Shown here: piece after piece, positions 6,235 through 13,856 of the stretch | Numbering within the stretch: position 1 is the stretch's first letter | Layout of the letters: the number at the start of each line of letters is the position of its first letter | Origin: Erysipelotrichaceae bacterium | GTDB lineage: Bacteria; Bacillota_I; Bacilli_A; Erysipelotrichales; Erysipelotrichaceae | Direction of reading: 5' to 3' | NCBI GenBank assembly: GCA_019415435.1 | Contig: DXZE01000040.1 | Span: 1 to 17,888 of the forward strand | DNA: 17,888 nt | Position numbers and translations under genes: made by a program | Notes under the pieces: generated by a model | The model's database searches: none | What the model was told of the DNA's origin: nothing | What the model saw: the letters and a program-made list of their open reading frames with translations, nothing else

Positions 6235-7339
6235 ACTGTTCACTTTTCACAAGTCTTGGATTTTCTTCAGCATCAGTCTGGCCATGCCAGATATATTTTC
6301 TTGTAACTCTGCCGGTAATCAGACAGATGATCTCATATGAAATTGTATGCAGTTCATCTGCCATCTGTTCCAGATCAATATGAGGTCCGAATATTTCTAC
6401 CTTAGTGCCTGGTTTTACATCATGTTCAAGACGGATCATACACTGATCCATGCAGATTCTGCCCACGATCTCACAATACTGACCATCTACATACACTTTT
6501 CTGCCCTGATTCTGACGGATTAATCCATCCGCATAACCAATCGGACATGTCGCAATGATTTCATCCTGCCTAGCTGTATAGGTTGCGCCATAACCGATAG
6601 TTTCACCAGCTTTAACATGCTTGGTCATAAATACTTCTGTATAGAGGGAAACTGCTTTATGCAGATCTTTCTTATAAGGTGAAATACCATACAGACTGAT
6701 GCCTACACGGCATGCATTAGAACGTGGATCCCTGAAGAATATAGTCGCATCACTGTTATCACAATGAATCCACTCAAACGGATAGTTTAAGGTATCCAGG
6801 GCAGACACAAACAATTCATACTGCTTGTTTGTACGGACGTGATCCATTTCATCAGAACAGCAGAAATGGGTGAAGATACCTTCCATAACACAGCCATGAT
6901 CATGTAATAAATCAAAGGCTTCTTTTAAAGAGGCATTATCCTTAAAACCTAATCTGTTCATGCCTGTATCTACCGCAAGATGTACCTGCAGACCTTTACA
7001 ATCATGTTGAATAACTTCCTTTACCCATGCCATGGAATATCCGGCAGTAGAAATATGATTCTTTACTAATACGGAAACATCCTGTGCATCCGTAGCTCCA
7101 AGAATCAGTATTTTTCCTTCATAGCCGCCATTTCTTAACATTAAGGCTTCATCTAAGGAAGATACCGCAAGCATATCTGCGCCAGCTTCTAAGACAGCTC
7201 TTGCGACCTGCATATCACCGCATCCATAGGCATCTGCCTTTAATACAGCAATATACTTCTTTCCACAGATTTCTTTTGTATCCTTTACATTCTGTGCTAT
7301 TGCATCAAGATTAATTTCCATCCATGTTTTTCTATACAT
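6233..7339 (-). CDS. alr: Alanine racemase
   Basis: This 368-residue protein has the family's usual length and fold order: an N-terminal PLP-binding TIM barrel and a C-terminal beta domain. AVLKADAYGCG at 31-41 carries the PLP lysine K34; DTGMNRLG at 124-131, THFCCSDE (157-164), the HCDNSDA block (192-198) and R211-V-G are conserved. The C-terminal GYGATYTA (249-256) supplies the second catalytic tyrosine, and IGYADG and VGRICMDQCM follow. It interconverts L- and D-alanine for peptidoglycan synthesis. GAGG ends about 9 nt before the ATG, and the stop of the upstream membrane-protein gene is about 10 nt away, so the two share a transcript. It ends at the bidirectional terminator. Confidence 0.97.
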   Translation of the reverse strand: MYRKTWMEINLDAIAQNVKDTKEICGKKYIAVLKADAYGCGDMQVARAVLEAGADMLAVSSLDEALMLRNGGYEGKILILGATDAQDVSVLVKNHISTAGYSMAWVKEVIQHDCKGLQVHLAVDTGMNRLGFKDNASLKEAFDLLHDHGCVMEGIFTHFCCSDEMDHVRTNKQYELFVSALDTLNYPFEWIHCDNSDATIFFRDPRSNACRVGISLYGISPYKKDLHKAVSLYTEVFMTKHVKAGETIGYGATYTARQDEIIATCPIGYADGLIRQNQGRKVYVDGQYCEIVGRICMDQCMIRLEHDVKPGTKVEIFGPHIDLEQMADELHTISYEIICLITGRVTRKYIWHGQTDAEENPRLVKSEQ

Positions 7340-7349
7340 ACTTCAATCC

Positions 7350-7787
7350 TCATAAAATAACAGAATAATGATAACCAAACCATACCCCTGCAATTCGAAA
7401 CATAATGCCAGGCAATGCATTTATACCGCCTGATAAATATGTTATGACACACATCTGCATGGCCAGATACCAGGCAGAAGGGGTAATCAGGATCATAAAA
7501 GATCCTTCCGTACCATATATGGCAAATGTATCACCAATCCATATAGCTAAAAATGTAAGCAGGGCTCCGGTTATCTGATACTTCATTGTTAAACCATGCC
7601 CGGTTTTCTGAATGACTGTACCAATCACATAGCCTATGGGTATATACAGAAGTGATATCTGCATATGCAGTAACTGTATTAACAAGCCATATGCTATACC
7701 GCAGATAACTGAGATAACAATACTGGCAATAACAGCTTTTATAAATCCTGATTTATTCTTACCTGCATCTGCGTTATATATCTGCAT
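7350..7787 (-). CDS. Hypothetical four-to-five-helix membrane protein
   Basis: The 145-residue product has hydrophobic segments near 15-38, 44-60, 70-90, 100-118 and perhaps 125-140. The section YIPIGYVIGTVIQKTGHG...KYQITGALLTFLAI resembles a loosely conserved module (G..(I/V)G..(I/V)RK.GHG... Q....LTYLAI) seen in uncharacterised bacterial membrane proteins; no function is assigned. A GTG at 7817 would add ten residues, but the ATG at 7787 has GGGA 5 nt upstream, and an extended -10 promoter at 7808-7816 would place the transcript start between the two, so the ATG is chosen. It is the first gene of the leftward pair with alanine racemase. Confidence 0.65.
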   Translation of the reverse strand: MQIYNADAGKNKSGFIKAVIASIVISVICGIAYGLLIQLLHMQISLLYIPIGYVIGTVIQKTGHGLTMKYQITGALLTFLAIWIGDTFAIYGTEGSFMILITPSAWYLAMQMCVITYLSGGINALPGIMFRIAGVWFGYHYSVIL

Positions 7788-7807
7788 ATAAGTCCCGTAT
7801 GTCTTAA

Positions 7808-7816
7808 ATTGTAGCA
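7808..7816 (-). promoter_or_regulatory. Extended -10 promoter for the membrane protein/alr pair
   Basis: On the minus strand TGC precedes TACAAT, an extended -10 element. The -35 region is T-rich without a good match. The predicted start is near 7801, leaving about 13 nt before the ATG at 7787. Confidence 0.4.
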
Positions 7817-7848
7817 CATGAAATATAAGAAGAAAAAGAAATAACTTG

Positions 7849-7877
7849 TTGACGGGTACAAAGTGGTGTGGTATATT
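7849..7877 (+). promoter_or_regulatory. Promoter of the tRNA operon
   Basis: TTGACG (7849-7854) and TATATT (7872-7877) are separated by exactly 17 nt, and TGG before the -10 makes it an extended -10 as well. Transcription would start near 7884, about 23 nt before tRNA-Val. It is the best vegetative promoter in the window, as expected for stable RNA. Confidence 0.85.
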
Positions 7878-7906
7878 TATTTAGCACTCTGAAAGAGAGA
7901 TGCGAT

Positions 7907-7982
7907 GGAGGTTTAGCTCAGTTGGGAGAGCATCTGCCTTACAAGCAGAGGGTCACAGGTTCGAGTCCTGTAACCTCCACCA
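7907..7982 (+). tRNA. tRNA-Val (anticodon TAC)
   Basis: The acceptor stem GGAGGTT pairs with AACCTCC; the D-loop TTAGCTCAGTTGGGAGAGC and T-arm GGTTCGAGTCC are canonical. The anticodon loop CTTACAA sits between complementary CTGC and GCAG arms. CCA is encoded at 7980-7982. First gene of the tRNA operon. Confidence 0.96.
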
Positions 7983-7987
7983 TTTAT

Positions 7988-8060
7988 GCCGACTTAGCTC
8001 AATTGGCAGAGCAACTGATTTGTAATCAGTAGGTTGTAGGTTCGATTCCTATAGTCGGCA
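7988..8060 (+). tRNA. tRNA-Thr (anticodon TGT)
   Basis: GCCGACT pairs with AGTCGGC, with A as discriminator. The anticodon loop TTTGTAA reads TGT between CTGAT and ATCAG. The T-arm is GGTTCGATTCC. CCA is not encoded: CTG follows the discriminator. Confidence 0.96.
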
Positions 8061-8064
8061 CTGT

Positions 8065-8149
8065 GGAGACGTAGCGAAGTGGCTAAACGCGGCAGACTGT
8101 AAATCTGCTCCCTCTGGGTTCGGTGGTTCGAAACCACCCGTCTCCACCA
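8065..8149 (+). tRNA. tRNA-Tyr (anticodon GTA)
   Basis: This 85-nt class II tRNA has a long variable arm (CTCCCTCTGGGTTCGG region). GGAGACG pairs with CGTCTCC; the anticodon loop reads GTA between GCAGA and TCTGC. CCA is encoded at 8147-8149. Confidence 0.96.
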
Positions 8150-8206
8150 TTTTTGGTTAAAGGGTATCTTCGGATATTAAATAACAAAACCATCCGGCTG
8201 CCTGAT

Positions 8207-8280
8207 TGGGGCATAGCCAAGTGGTAAGGCAAGGGACTTTGACTCCCTCATCGTGAGTTCGAACCTCGCTGCCCCAGCCA
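8207..8280 (+). tRNA. tRNA-Gln (anticodon TTG)
   Basis: TGGGGCA pairs with TGCCCCA; the discriminator is G and CCA is encoded at 8278-8280. The anticodon loop CTTTGAC contains TTG. The 57-nt spacer before it is the longest in the cluster and holds a small hairpin with a C(TTCG)G loop near 8165-8180, possibly a processing site. Confidence 0.96.
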
Positions 8281-8297
8281 ATTATTTACCACCAGAT

Positions 8298-8370
8298 GTT
8301 TCGGTAGCTCAGGTGGTAGAGCAACTGACTTTTAATCAGTGGGTCACGGGTTCGATTCCCGCCCGAAACA
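8298..8370 (+). tRNA. tRNA-Lys (anticodon TTT)
   Basis: GTTTCGG pairs with CCGAAAC; the discriminator is A. The anticodon loop CTTTTAA contains TTT between CTGA and TCAG. The following CCT shows that CCA is not encoded. Confidence 0.96.
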
Positions 8371-8380
8371 CCTCCTTTAT

Positions 8381-8451
8381 GCGAGTGTAGTTCAATGGTA
8401 GAACGGCAGCCTTCCAAGCTGCATACGTGAGTTCGATTCTCATCACTCGCT
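8381..8451 (+). tRNA. tRNA-Gly (anticodon TCC)
   Basis: GCGAGTG pairs with CACTCGC; the discriminator is T, usual for bacterial tRNA-Gly. The anticodon loop CTTCCAA contains TCC. At 71 nt it has a short variable loop and no encoded CCA. Last tRNA of the operon. Confidence 0.96.
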
Positions 8452-8456
8452 CTTAT

Positions 8457-8543
8457 ATGATCTTTACAAGCTTGTATTCAAGTGTGAATACAGGCTTTTT
8501 TCTGTATTTTACGAACCGAGGAGGAAAAGTTTGTAAAGATCAT
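8457..8543. repeat. 13-bp perfect inverted repeat enclosing the tRNA terminator
   Basis: ATGATCTTTACAA at 8457-8469 is the exact reverse complement of TTGTAAAGATCAT at 8531-8543. The arms are 61 nt apart and enclose the terminator hairpin and an AGGAGG site at 8519-8524. The right arm covers the first two bases of the ATG at 8542, so in a read-through RNA the pairing would cover that start codon. Confidence 0.8.
8470..8501 (+). terminator. Rho-independent terminator of the tRNA operon
   Basis: GCTTGTATTC and GAATACAGGC form a 10-bp stem (one G-U pair) with a 6-nt loop, followed by TTTTTT at 8496-8501. It lies about 18 nt after tRNA-Gly. Confidence 0.9.
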
Positions 8544-8685
8544 GGACGAGAAAGAAATAATCTCAAGATACGTTAATACATGGTTCTGGGTGGATTATAG
8601 CAGACGAAATTTCCAAACGAAAGATTTAGATGGCTATGTAATGAGAATATTCCTTATGAAACCAGGAACAATGTCACCAAAATAA
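8542..8685 (+). CDS. Possible 47-residue ORF after the tRNA cluster
   Basis: The frame from the ATG at 8542 to the TAA at 8683-8685 encodes 47 residues, beginning MDEKEIISRYVNTWFW and ending FLMKPGTMSPK. It is charged and aromatic, without a membrane segment or known motif. An excellent AGGAGG (8519-8524) precedes it but at 17 nt, too far for normal use unless RNA folding brings it closer; no alternative start in this frame is better placed. The ORF might be a small protein, or the remnant of a longer gene whose 5' part was lost. The family is not recognised, and translation is uncertain. Confidence 0.35.
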   Translation: MDEKEIISRYVNTWFWVDYSRRNFQTKDLDGYVMRIFLMKPGTMSPK

Positions 8686-8741
8686 AACTTGTGTGATAAG
8701 GTGGAATAGTAAAACTTTAGTTTGCGTTTTAAGGAGTATTT

Positions 8742-9611
8742 ATGATCGCAGATTATCATATACATAGTGAATTCAGTGATGATTCCCGTGAACCAATGGA
8801 GAATCAGATAGAAAGAGGCATAGAGATTCATCTGGATGAAATGTGCTTCACAGATCATGTAGACTATGGCATTAAAAGAGACCAGGATGATCCAAGAGGG
8901 ATTGTGTATCGTCAGGTAGATGATGCAGGTAATGCAGAGCCAATGTCCAATGTCAATTATCCTCTGTACTTTGATAAGATTCATCATATGCAGAAGAAAT
9001 ACGCTGATCGTATAACCATTAAGGCAGGATTAGAGTTTGGCATTCAGTCTATTACAATACAGGATTTTGAAAAGCTCTATGATCGTTATAATAAAGATCT
9101 TGATTTTATTCTCTTATCCATGCATCAGGTTAATAATCAGGAATTCTGGAATGGTGAATACTTCAAAGGACGTACTCAGAAAGAATACAATGATTCCTAT
9201 TATGAAGAAATCTATAAGGTACAGAAATCATTTAAGCATTATTCTGTGTTGGCACATCTGGATCTTTTAACAAGATACGATCCGGCTGGCCCTTATCCTT
9301 TTGAAAAGGAAGAAGATAAGATAGCAGAAATACTGAAACAGGCAATACGGGACGATAAAGGCATAGAGATCAATACATCCAGCTGGCATTATGGTTTAAG
9401 GGATACCCAGCCATCCCGTAAGATTCTGAAACTGTATAAGGATCTTGGCGGTAAGATCTTTACGTTTGGATCTGATGCCCATAAGACAGAATATCTGGGT
9501 GATCATTTTAAAGATGCACAGAGAATTGTCAGAGGTGAAATAGGCTTGAAACAGTTCTGTACATTTGATCATATGAAACCGGTATTTCATGATATCATAG
9601 TTACCCTATGA
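8742..9611 (+). CDS. PHP-domain phosphoesterase, HisJ-type histidinol-phosphatase family
   Basis: The 289-residue protein has the PHP motifs for a trinuclear metal site: H6-I-H8, D13 in SEFSDDS, D38-H39 in FTDHVDYG, E98 in AGLEFG, H128, H172 in LAHLDLL, and D245-A-H247 in GSDAHK. Length and motif spacing fit HisJ-type histidinol-phosphate phosphatases, which catalyse the penultimate step of histidine synthesis. No other his gene is in the window, and close family members act on other phosphoesters, so the substrate is not certain. AAGGAG at 8731-8736 is a good ribosome binding site 5 nt before the ATG. Its stop overlaps the next start by 4 bp (ATGA). Confidence 0.85.
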   Translation: MIADYHIHSEFSDDSREPMENQIERGIEIHLDEMCFTDHVDYGIKRDQDDPRGIVYRQVDDAGNAEPMSNVNYPLYFDKIHHMQKKYADRITIKAGLEFGIQSITIQDFEKLYDRYNKDLDFILLSMHQVNNQEFWNGEYFKGRTQKEYNDSYYEEIYKVQKSFKHYSVLAHLDLLTRYDPAGPYPFEKEEDKIAEILKQAIRDDKGIEINTSSWHYGLRDTQPSRKILKLYKDLGGKIFTFGSDAHKTEYLGDHFKDAQRIVRGEIGLKQFCTFDHMKPVFHDIIVTL

Positions 9612-10984
9612 GATTATTTGATAATAAGGTTTTTAATGATAAATTAATCCGGCTGGCTTTTCCATTAGCTTTACAGAGTCTGATGCTTGCGGCAGTAGCT
9701 GCCGCTGATGCGATTATGTTAGGCAGACTGAATCAGAATTCCATGTCTGCTGTATCTCTTGCTCAACAGGTACAGTTTGTCATGAATATGTTTTTATCTG
9801 CGGCTGTAACTGGTGGATCTATATTAGCTGCCCAATACTGGGGCAGACATGATCTGAAATCCATGCAGGATATATTTCATATCATGTTAAGACTGGCAGT
9901 AATTACAGATGCTGTATTTGGTGTTTTATGTATATGCTTTCCAGAAAGATTAATGCTTATATTTACCAATGATGCGGAACTGTTAAAGACCGGAAGCGGC
10001 TATCTGCACATAGCAGGCTGGTCTTACCTTCTGGTAGGTATTTCACAATGTTATCAGACCATGATGAAGGTTACCGAGCATGCCTCTACAAGTGCTCTGA
10101 TATCTTCTTCAGCAGTCATCATAAATATTATCTTAAATACGATACTGATATTCGGACTAGCAGGTTTTCCTTTATTAGGTGCCAATGGTGCAGCAATAGC
10201 AACATTACTGTCACGCGTGATCGAACTGGTATGGTCGGTTGGTATTTCTTTTAAAAAGGATTATATGCAGGCTGATATAAAGCATATTCTGAAGAGAAAT
10301 GCATTACTGGATAAAGACTTCCTGCATATTGCTTCACCTATATTGGGTGCTTCACTATTGTGGGGTATTGGCTTTACAGCTTACAGTGCCATCATGGGAC
10401 ACCTGGGACAGGATGCAGCAGCCGCAAATTCTGTTGCGGCAGTGGTAAGAGATTTACTTTGCTGCATGTGCAATGGTATTGCTGGTGCAGGGGCAGTTAT
10501 GCTTGGCAATGAGTTAGGAAGAGGAAGATTAGACATAGCAGAAGAGTATGGCACAAAGCTTATGAAGATATCTTTTCTGATTGGCCTTATGACCATGGGA
10601 CTTGTACTGATGTTTATACCGGTTGTATTAAGATTCTACAAGTTAACACCTGAGGCAGAAAGACTTCTGACCGGTATGTTTGTGATCACTTCTGTATACA
10701 TGATTGGCAGATGCGTAAATACCATTATGATCAATGGTATCTTTGATGGCGGTGGTGATACAAAGTTTGATATTTATTCATTGATTGTCGCAATGTGGTG
10801 CATTGCCATACCTACTGCTTTATCAGGTGCCTTTATCTTCCATTGGCCGGTATTGTTAGTCTATTCCTGTACGTGTCTTGATGAAGTAGGAAAGATTCCA
10901 TGGACTCTGTATCATTTCACCAGACGCAAGTGGCTTAACAATCTAACGAGAAATGAAAAAGACTCTGTACAGGCAGAGTCTTAA
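9608..10984 (+). CDS. MATE-family exporter (second of two)
   Basis: This 458-residue protein has about 12 membrane segments in two six-helix halves. Conserved parts are PLALQSLMLAAVAAADAIMLG (split: PLALQSL at 19-25, D35-A-I-M-L-G) and, in the second half, the GGGDTKFD motif near 380-390, the counterpart of RGAGDT in other MATEs. It is only loosely similar to the other MATE protein of this window and closer to the VmrA/DinF-like group. The ATGA overlap with the PHP phosphoesterase gene implies translational coupling, so exporter and phosphoesterase are probably needed together. The 3' end overlaps the stop of the convergent decarboxylase gene by 4 bp. Confidence 0.88.
   Translation: MRLFDNKVFNDKLIRLAFPLALQSLMLAAVAAADAIMLGRLNQNSMSAVSLAQQVQFVMNMFLSAAVTGGSILAAQYWGRHDLKSMQDIFHIMLRLAVITDAVFGVLCICFPERLMLIFTNDAELLKTGSGYLHIAGWSYLLVGISQCYQTMMKVTEHASTSALISSSAVIINIILNTILIFGLAGFPLLGANGAAIATLLSRVIELVWSVGISFKKDYMQADIKHILKRNALLDKDFLHIASPILGASLLWGIGFTAYSAIMGHLGQDAAAANSVAAVVRDLLCCMCNGIAGAGAVMLGNELGRGRLDIAEEYGTKLMKISFLIGLMTMGLVLMFIPVVLRFYKLTPEAERLLTGMFVITSVYMIGRCVNTIMINGIFDGGGDTKFDIYSLIVAMWCIAIPTALSGAFIFHWPVLLVYSCTCLDEVGKIPWTLYHFTRRKWLNNLTRNEKDSVQAES
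10959..10982 (-). terminator. Terminator of the SCIFF/decarboxylase operon
   Basis: AAGACTCTG and CAGAGTCTT form a 9-bp stem with a 6-nt loop. On the minus strand it is followed by TTTTT, so it serves the leftward operon. It is embedded in the last codons of the convergent MATE gene. Confidence 0.75.
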
Positions 10985-12396
10985 CAACAGACAGAAACAG
11001 ATTCTGTATCATCAGATGATTCACTGAAGTAAAGTCTTGTATCTGTCTTTTTTAATAACTGAATCTGATTCAGTAAGTCTTCAGATATTACTTCACCAGG
11101 TGTAATTAACGGTATGCCGGGAGGATAACAGTATATGCATTCATGAGATATATGATTGACACTTTCCTTTAAAGGAAGGATTCTGGAAGAACCCTCAATC
11201 GCATCTGCGATTGTTTTTTCCTGTTCTGGAAGTATGTATGAGAAGGAATGTTCTTTCTTATCTGTTTCTTTAAGAGAAGAGTCAATTTCATGTAATGCTT
11301 TGGCAAATAACAGAAACTTATCTTCTTCATCTGCCGGGCTGGTCATAGCCAGTACATTATTACCTATGCTCATTTCTAATTCGAAATGATAATCTTTACG
11401 AAGAATCTCCTGCAGTTTTGAACCATGAATACAGTTAGAATGAACCAGTATCTTACCAGGATCATAATCAAAGAAGTGATGCTGTTCAGGAGTATCATTT
11501 TCATGACATAAAACATGCATGTGCTTTAGTGATAAAGTATCATCAAACTTCCTGAGCTTATTCTTCCAGTTTCTGAAATCTTCTTTTCCTTCTTTTAAAA
11601 GATACTCTGTACAGGCATCTAAAGATACCATCAAAGGATAGGAAGGGGAGGAAGTTTCAAATATATCCAGCACCTGTTCTACACGCTTGGGAGATACAAG
11701 CTTTCCTTTTTTATGCAATACAGCCGTCTGGGTGAGACTTGGTAAAGTCTTATGATAACTCTGTACTGCTAAATCTGCGCCAGAGTGGATAGCACCGTCT
11801 GGAAACTCAGGGAATAAGCCTAAATGAGCTCCATGTGCTTCATCAACAAATAAAGGAACGTCCTTTTTATGACATATATCCGCAATAGCGTGGATATCGG
11901 ATATGACTCCTTCATAAGTAGGACTGGTTAATACAACTGCTTTGGAATTCGGATATTGTTCTAATGCCTGTTTTACGGTAGCTGGATCTGCACTGCCTGC
12001 TATTTCAAAGGATCGTTCTGTTTCAGGCATGATCCAGTGAACCTTCAGATTACGCAATTGTACTGCATGAAATAAAGATTTATGACAATTACGTGCCATG
12101 ATGATTTCATCATTCTGATGAGTTAAGGCAAAGATGCCGGCAAGATTACCGGCTGTACTTCCATTTACAAGATACCATGTCTGATCACTGCCGCATAAAG
12201 ATGCAGTACGGTCCATGGCTTCTTTTAAAATTCCTTCAGCATGATGAAGATTATCCATTCCTTCTATTTCAGTCATATCCCATGCATAAGGCAGATCCTC
12301 TTCAGGAAAGAGTCTGCGTTTATGACCAGGCATATGCAGAGGGTAGATATCTTCATCAAGATACTGTTGTATCTGCTTACGCAGCATTGTCTTCAT
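10981..12396 (-). CDS. Orn/Lys/Arg decarboxylase-type PLP enzyme
   Basis: The 471-residue protein belongs to fold-type I PLP enzymes. HMPGHK (21-26) is the signature of the Orn/Lys/Arg decarboxylase major domain; NGSTAGN (78-84) binds the phosphate, DEAHGAHLG (185-193) contacts the cofactor ring, and K216 in SYHKTLPSLTQ is the Schiff-base lysine. The C-terminal part contains PPGIPLITPGE, another family mark. It lacks the N-terminal wing domain of inducible enterobacterial enzymes, so it resembles the shorter Bacillus SpeA/YaaO type. The likely reaction is decarboxylation of arginine or lysine for polyamines; which one is undecided. The start overlaps the end of the maturase gene by 20 bp with only a weak ribosome binding site, suggesting translational coupling. 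Confidence 0.88.
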   Translation of the reverse strand: MKTMLRKQIQQYLDEDIYPLHMPGHKRRLFPEEDLPYAWDMTEIEGMDNLHHAEGILKEAMDRTASLCGSDQTWYLVNGSTAGNLAGIFALTHQNDEIIMARNCHKSLFHAVQLRNLKVHWIMPETERSFEIAGSADPATVKQALEQYPNSKAVVLTSPTYEGVISDIHAIADICHKKDVPLFVDEAHGAHLGLFPEFPDGAIHSGADLAVQSYHKTLPSLTQTAVLHKKGKLVSPKRVEQVLDIFETSSPSYPLMVSLDACTEYLLKEGKEDFRNWKNKLRKFDDTLSLKHMHVLCHENDTPEQHHFFDYDPGKILVHSNCIHGSKLQEILRKDYHFELEMSIGNNVLAMTSPADEEDKFLLFAKALHEIDSSLKETDKKEHSFSYILPEQEKTIADAIEGSSRILPLKESVNHISHECIYCYPPGIPLITPGEVISEDLLNQIQLLKKTDTRLYFSESSDDTESVSVCC

Positions 12397-13777
12397 GATT
12401 GTTCTGTCTCATTTCTGCTTCCGCAACTTTCATCATTAATGCGCATTCCATACGCTTGCGGAAAAGCTTGCAGCCATATTCATAGGTACCATGAATGTCA
12501 CCTGTTGCATGTAATGCATTAGCAGCACATCCGCCTGCACAATACAGTCTTGCCCAGCAGTTCTGACAATCAGGTCTTGAATATACGTTGCATTGTCTGA
12601 ATTCATCCTGCAGCTTTGGATTATCAATACCATGCCAGATATCACCAAGCTTATAATCCTTGTCCCCGACAAACTGATGGCATGGATACAGATCACCCCA
12701 GGCAGTTACAGCCATATATTCCGTACCGGAACCACATCCGGATATTCTCTTGAAGATACATGGACCATGAGCCAGGTCAAGCATGTAGTGATAGAAAACA
12801 ATCGGCTTGCCATCTCTTTCTCTTCTTAACATATCTTTGGCAAGAATCTCATACTGTTCATACAAAGTAGGAAGATCTTCTTCTGTTAAGGCAGAAGGAT
12901 TGGATGGATCTGTCACAACAGGTTCCATTGATAATTGTGTAAAGCCCAGATCATCAGCCATATGGAAGATATCCTTTGTGAAATCTGTATTGTAATGAGA
13001 ATACGTGCCGCGCATATAATAACCTTTATCACCGCGTGCTTTTACAAATTTCTGGAAGTTAGGAACGATGCGGTCATAACTGCCATTGCCATTATGATCT
13101 ACACGGAAGCGGTCATTGACTTCCTTTCTTCCATCAAGACTCAGGACAACGTTGTAGCATTCCTTATTAGCCCATTCGATGACTTCATCTGTCACATTGA
13201 CACCATTGGTTGTTAAGGTGAAACGGAAGTTTTTGTTATGTTCCTTTTCAATACTGCGGGCATAGGCAACTAACTGCTTGCACACATCAAAGTTAACTAA
13301 TGGTTCACCACCAAAGAAATCCACTTCCAGATTCTTTCTTGTACCAGAGTTTTCAATCAGGAAATCCAGTGCTCTTTTGCCTGTTTCAAAGCTCATTAAA
13401 CCAGATTTTCCATGGAACTTGCCTTGTGAAGCGAAGCAATAGGAACAGTTCAGATTGCAAGTATGTGCAACAAGTAAGCATAAAGCCTTGATAACCTTGG
13501 AATGATTCTTGAAATATCCTGAAGCAGGCTGATAGATATCTTCCGCAAATAGTTTTCCTGCTTTGATTAATTCATTTATGTCTTCAAATGTATCCCGAAT
13601 ATCCTGATTGGAAGCTTCCGGATGCATCTTTCTTAATTCATATTCTGCCTTATCCTGGTCTAATCCTGTATCCAGAAGATGAATGGCATCATAAGCCAGA
13701 TCATCTGTAACATGTACACTTGCGCTGAATACATCGATAACGATGTTATATCCGTTCATTTTATACTGATGAATCAT
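12377..13777 (-). CDS. scfB: SCIFF peptide radical SAM/SPASM maturase
   Basis: The 466-residue enzyme has an N-terminal peptide-recognition region (about 1-90, PqqD/RRE-like), a radical SAM domain with C107-x3-C111-x2-C114 in CNLNCSYCF, the FFGGEPL motif at 154-160, and a C-terminal SPASM domain. The SPASM cysteines C340, C348, C366, C396, C404, C407, C413, C417 and C436 can hold two further Fe-S clusters. It is the expected length for the SCIFF maturase (ScfB/CteB type), which installs a Cys-to-Thr thioether (sactionine/ranthipeptide) bond in the partner peptide. The peptide gene lies 79 bp upstream. AAGGAGG is 7 nt before the ATG, a strong site compared with its neighbours. Confidence 0.95.
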   Translation of the reverse strand: MIHQYKMNGYNIVIDVFSASVHVTDDLAYDAIHLLDTGLDQDKAEYELRKMHPEASNQDIRDTFEDINELIKAGKLFAEDIYQPASGYFKNHSKVIKALCLLVAHTCNLNCSYCFASQGKFHGKSGLMSFETGKRALDFLIENSGTRKNLEVDFFGGEPLVNFDVCKQLVAYARSIEKEHNKNFRFTLTTNGVNVTDEVIEWANKECYNVVLSLDGRKEVNDRFRVDHNGNGSYDRIVPNFQKFVKARGDKGYYMRGTYSHYNTDFTKDIFHMADDLGFTQLSMEPVVTDPSNPSALTEEDLPTLYEQYEILAKDMLRRERDGKPIVFYHYMLDLAHGPCIFKRISGCGSGTEYMAVTAWGDLYPCHQFVGDKDYKLGDIWHGIDNPKLQDEFRQCNVYSRPDCQNCWARLYCAGGCAANALHATGDIHGTYEYGCKLFRKRMECALMMKVAEAEMRQNNHEDNAA

Positions 13778-13804
13778 ATGTGTCCTCCTTAAGAAACATT
13801 AGAA

Positions 13805-13835
13805 AGGTGCCGGGACGTAAACCGTTCCGGCACCT
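13805..13835 (-). terminator. Leaky terminator/attenuator hairpin between SCIFF and its maturase
   Basis: AGGTGCCGG and CCGGCACCT form a perfect 9-bp GC-rich stem, extended inside by ACG/CGT after one mismatch. On the minus strand only TTTCTAATGTTTC follows, so the T tract is interrupted and read-through is likely. This arrangement would make more peptide mRNA than maturase mRNA. Confidence 0.65.
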
Positions 13836-13856
13836 GCATCATTTCTGCTGTTTGAA

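Noticed and set aside
8150..8206. Possible seventh tRNA or small RNA in the spacer between tRNA-Tyr and tRNA-Gln
   Set aside because: Only 57 nt, no T-arm consensus or acceptor stem; just a small hairpin with a TTCG loop.
8634..8987. Leftward reading frame of 117 codons opposite the PHP gene
   Set aside because: It lies antisense to the 5' end of the PHP gene, lacks a ribosome binding site and shows no recognisable motif; the PHP frame has its full catalytic motif set.
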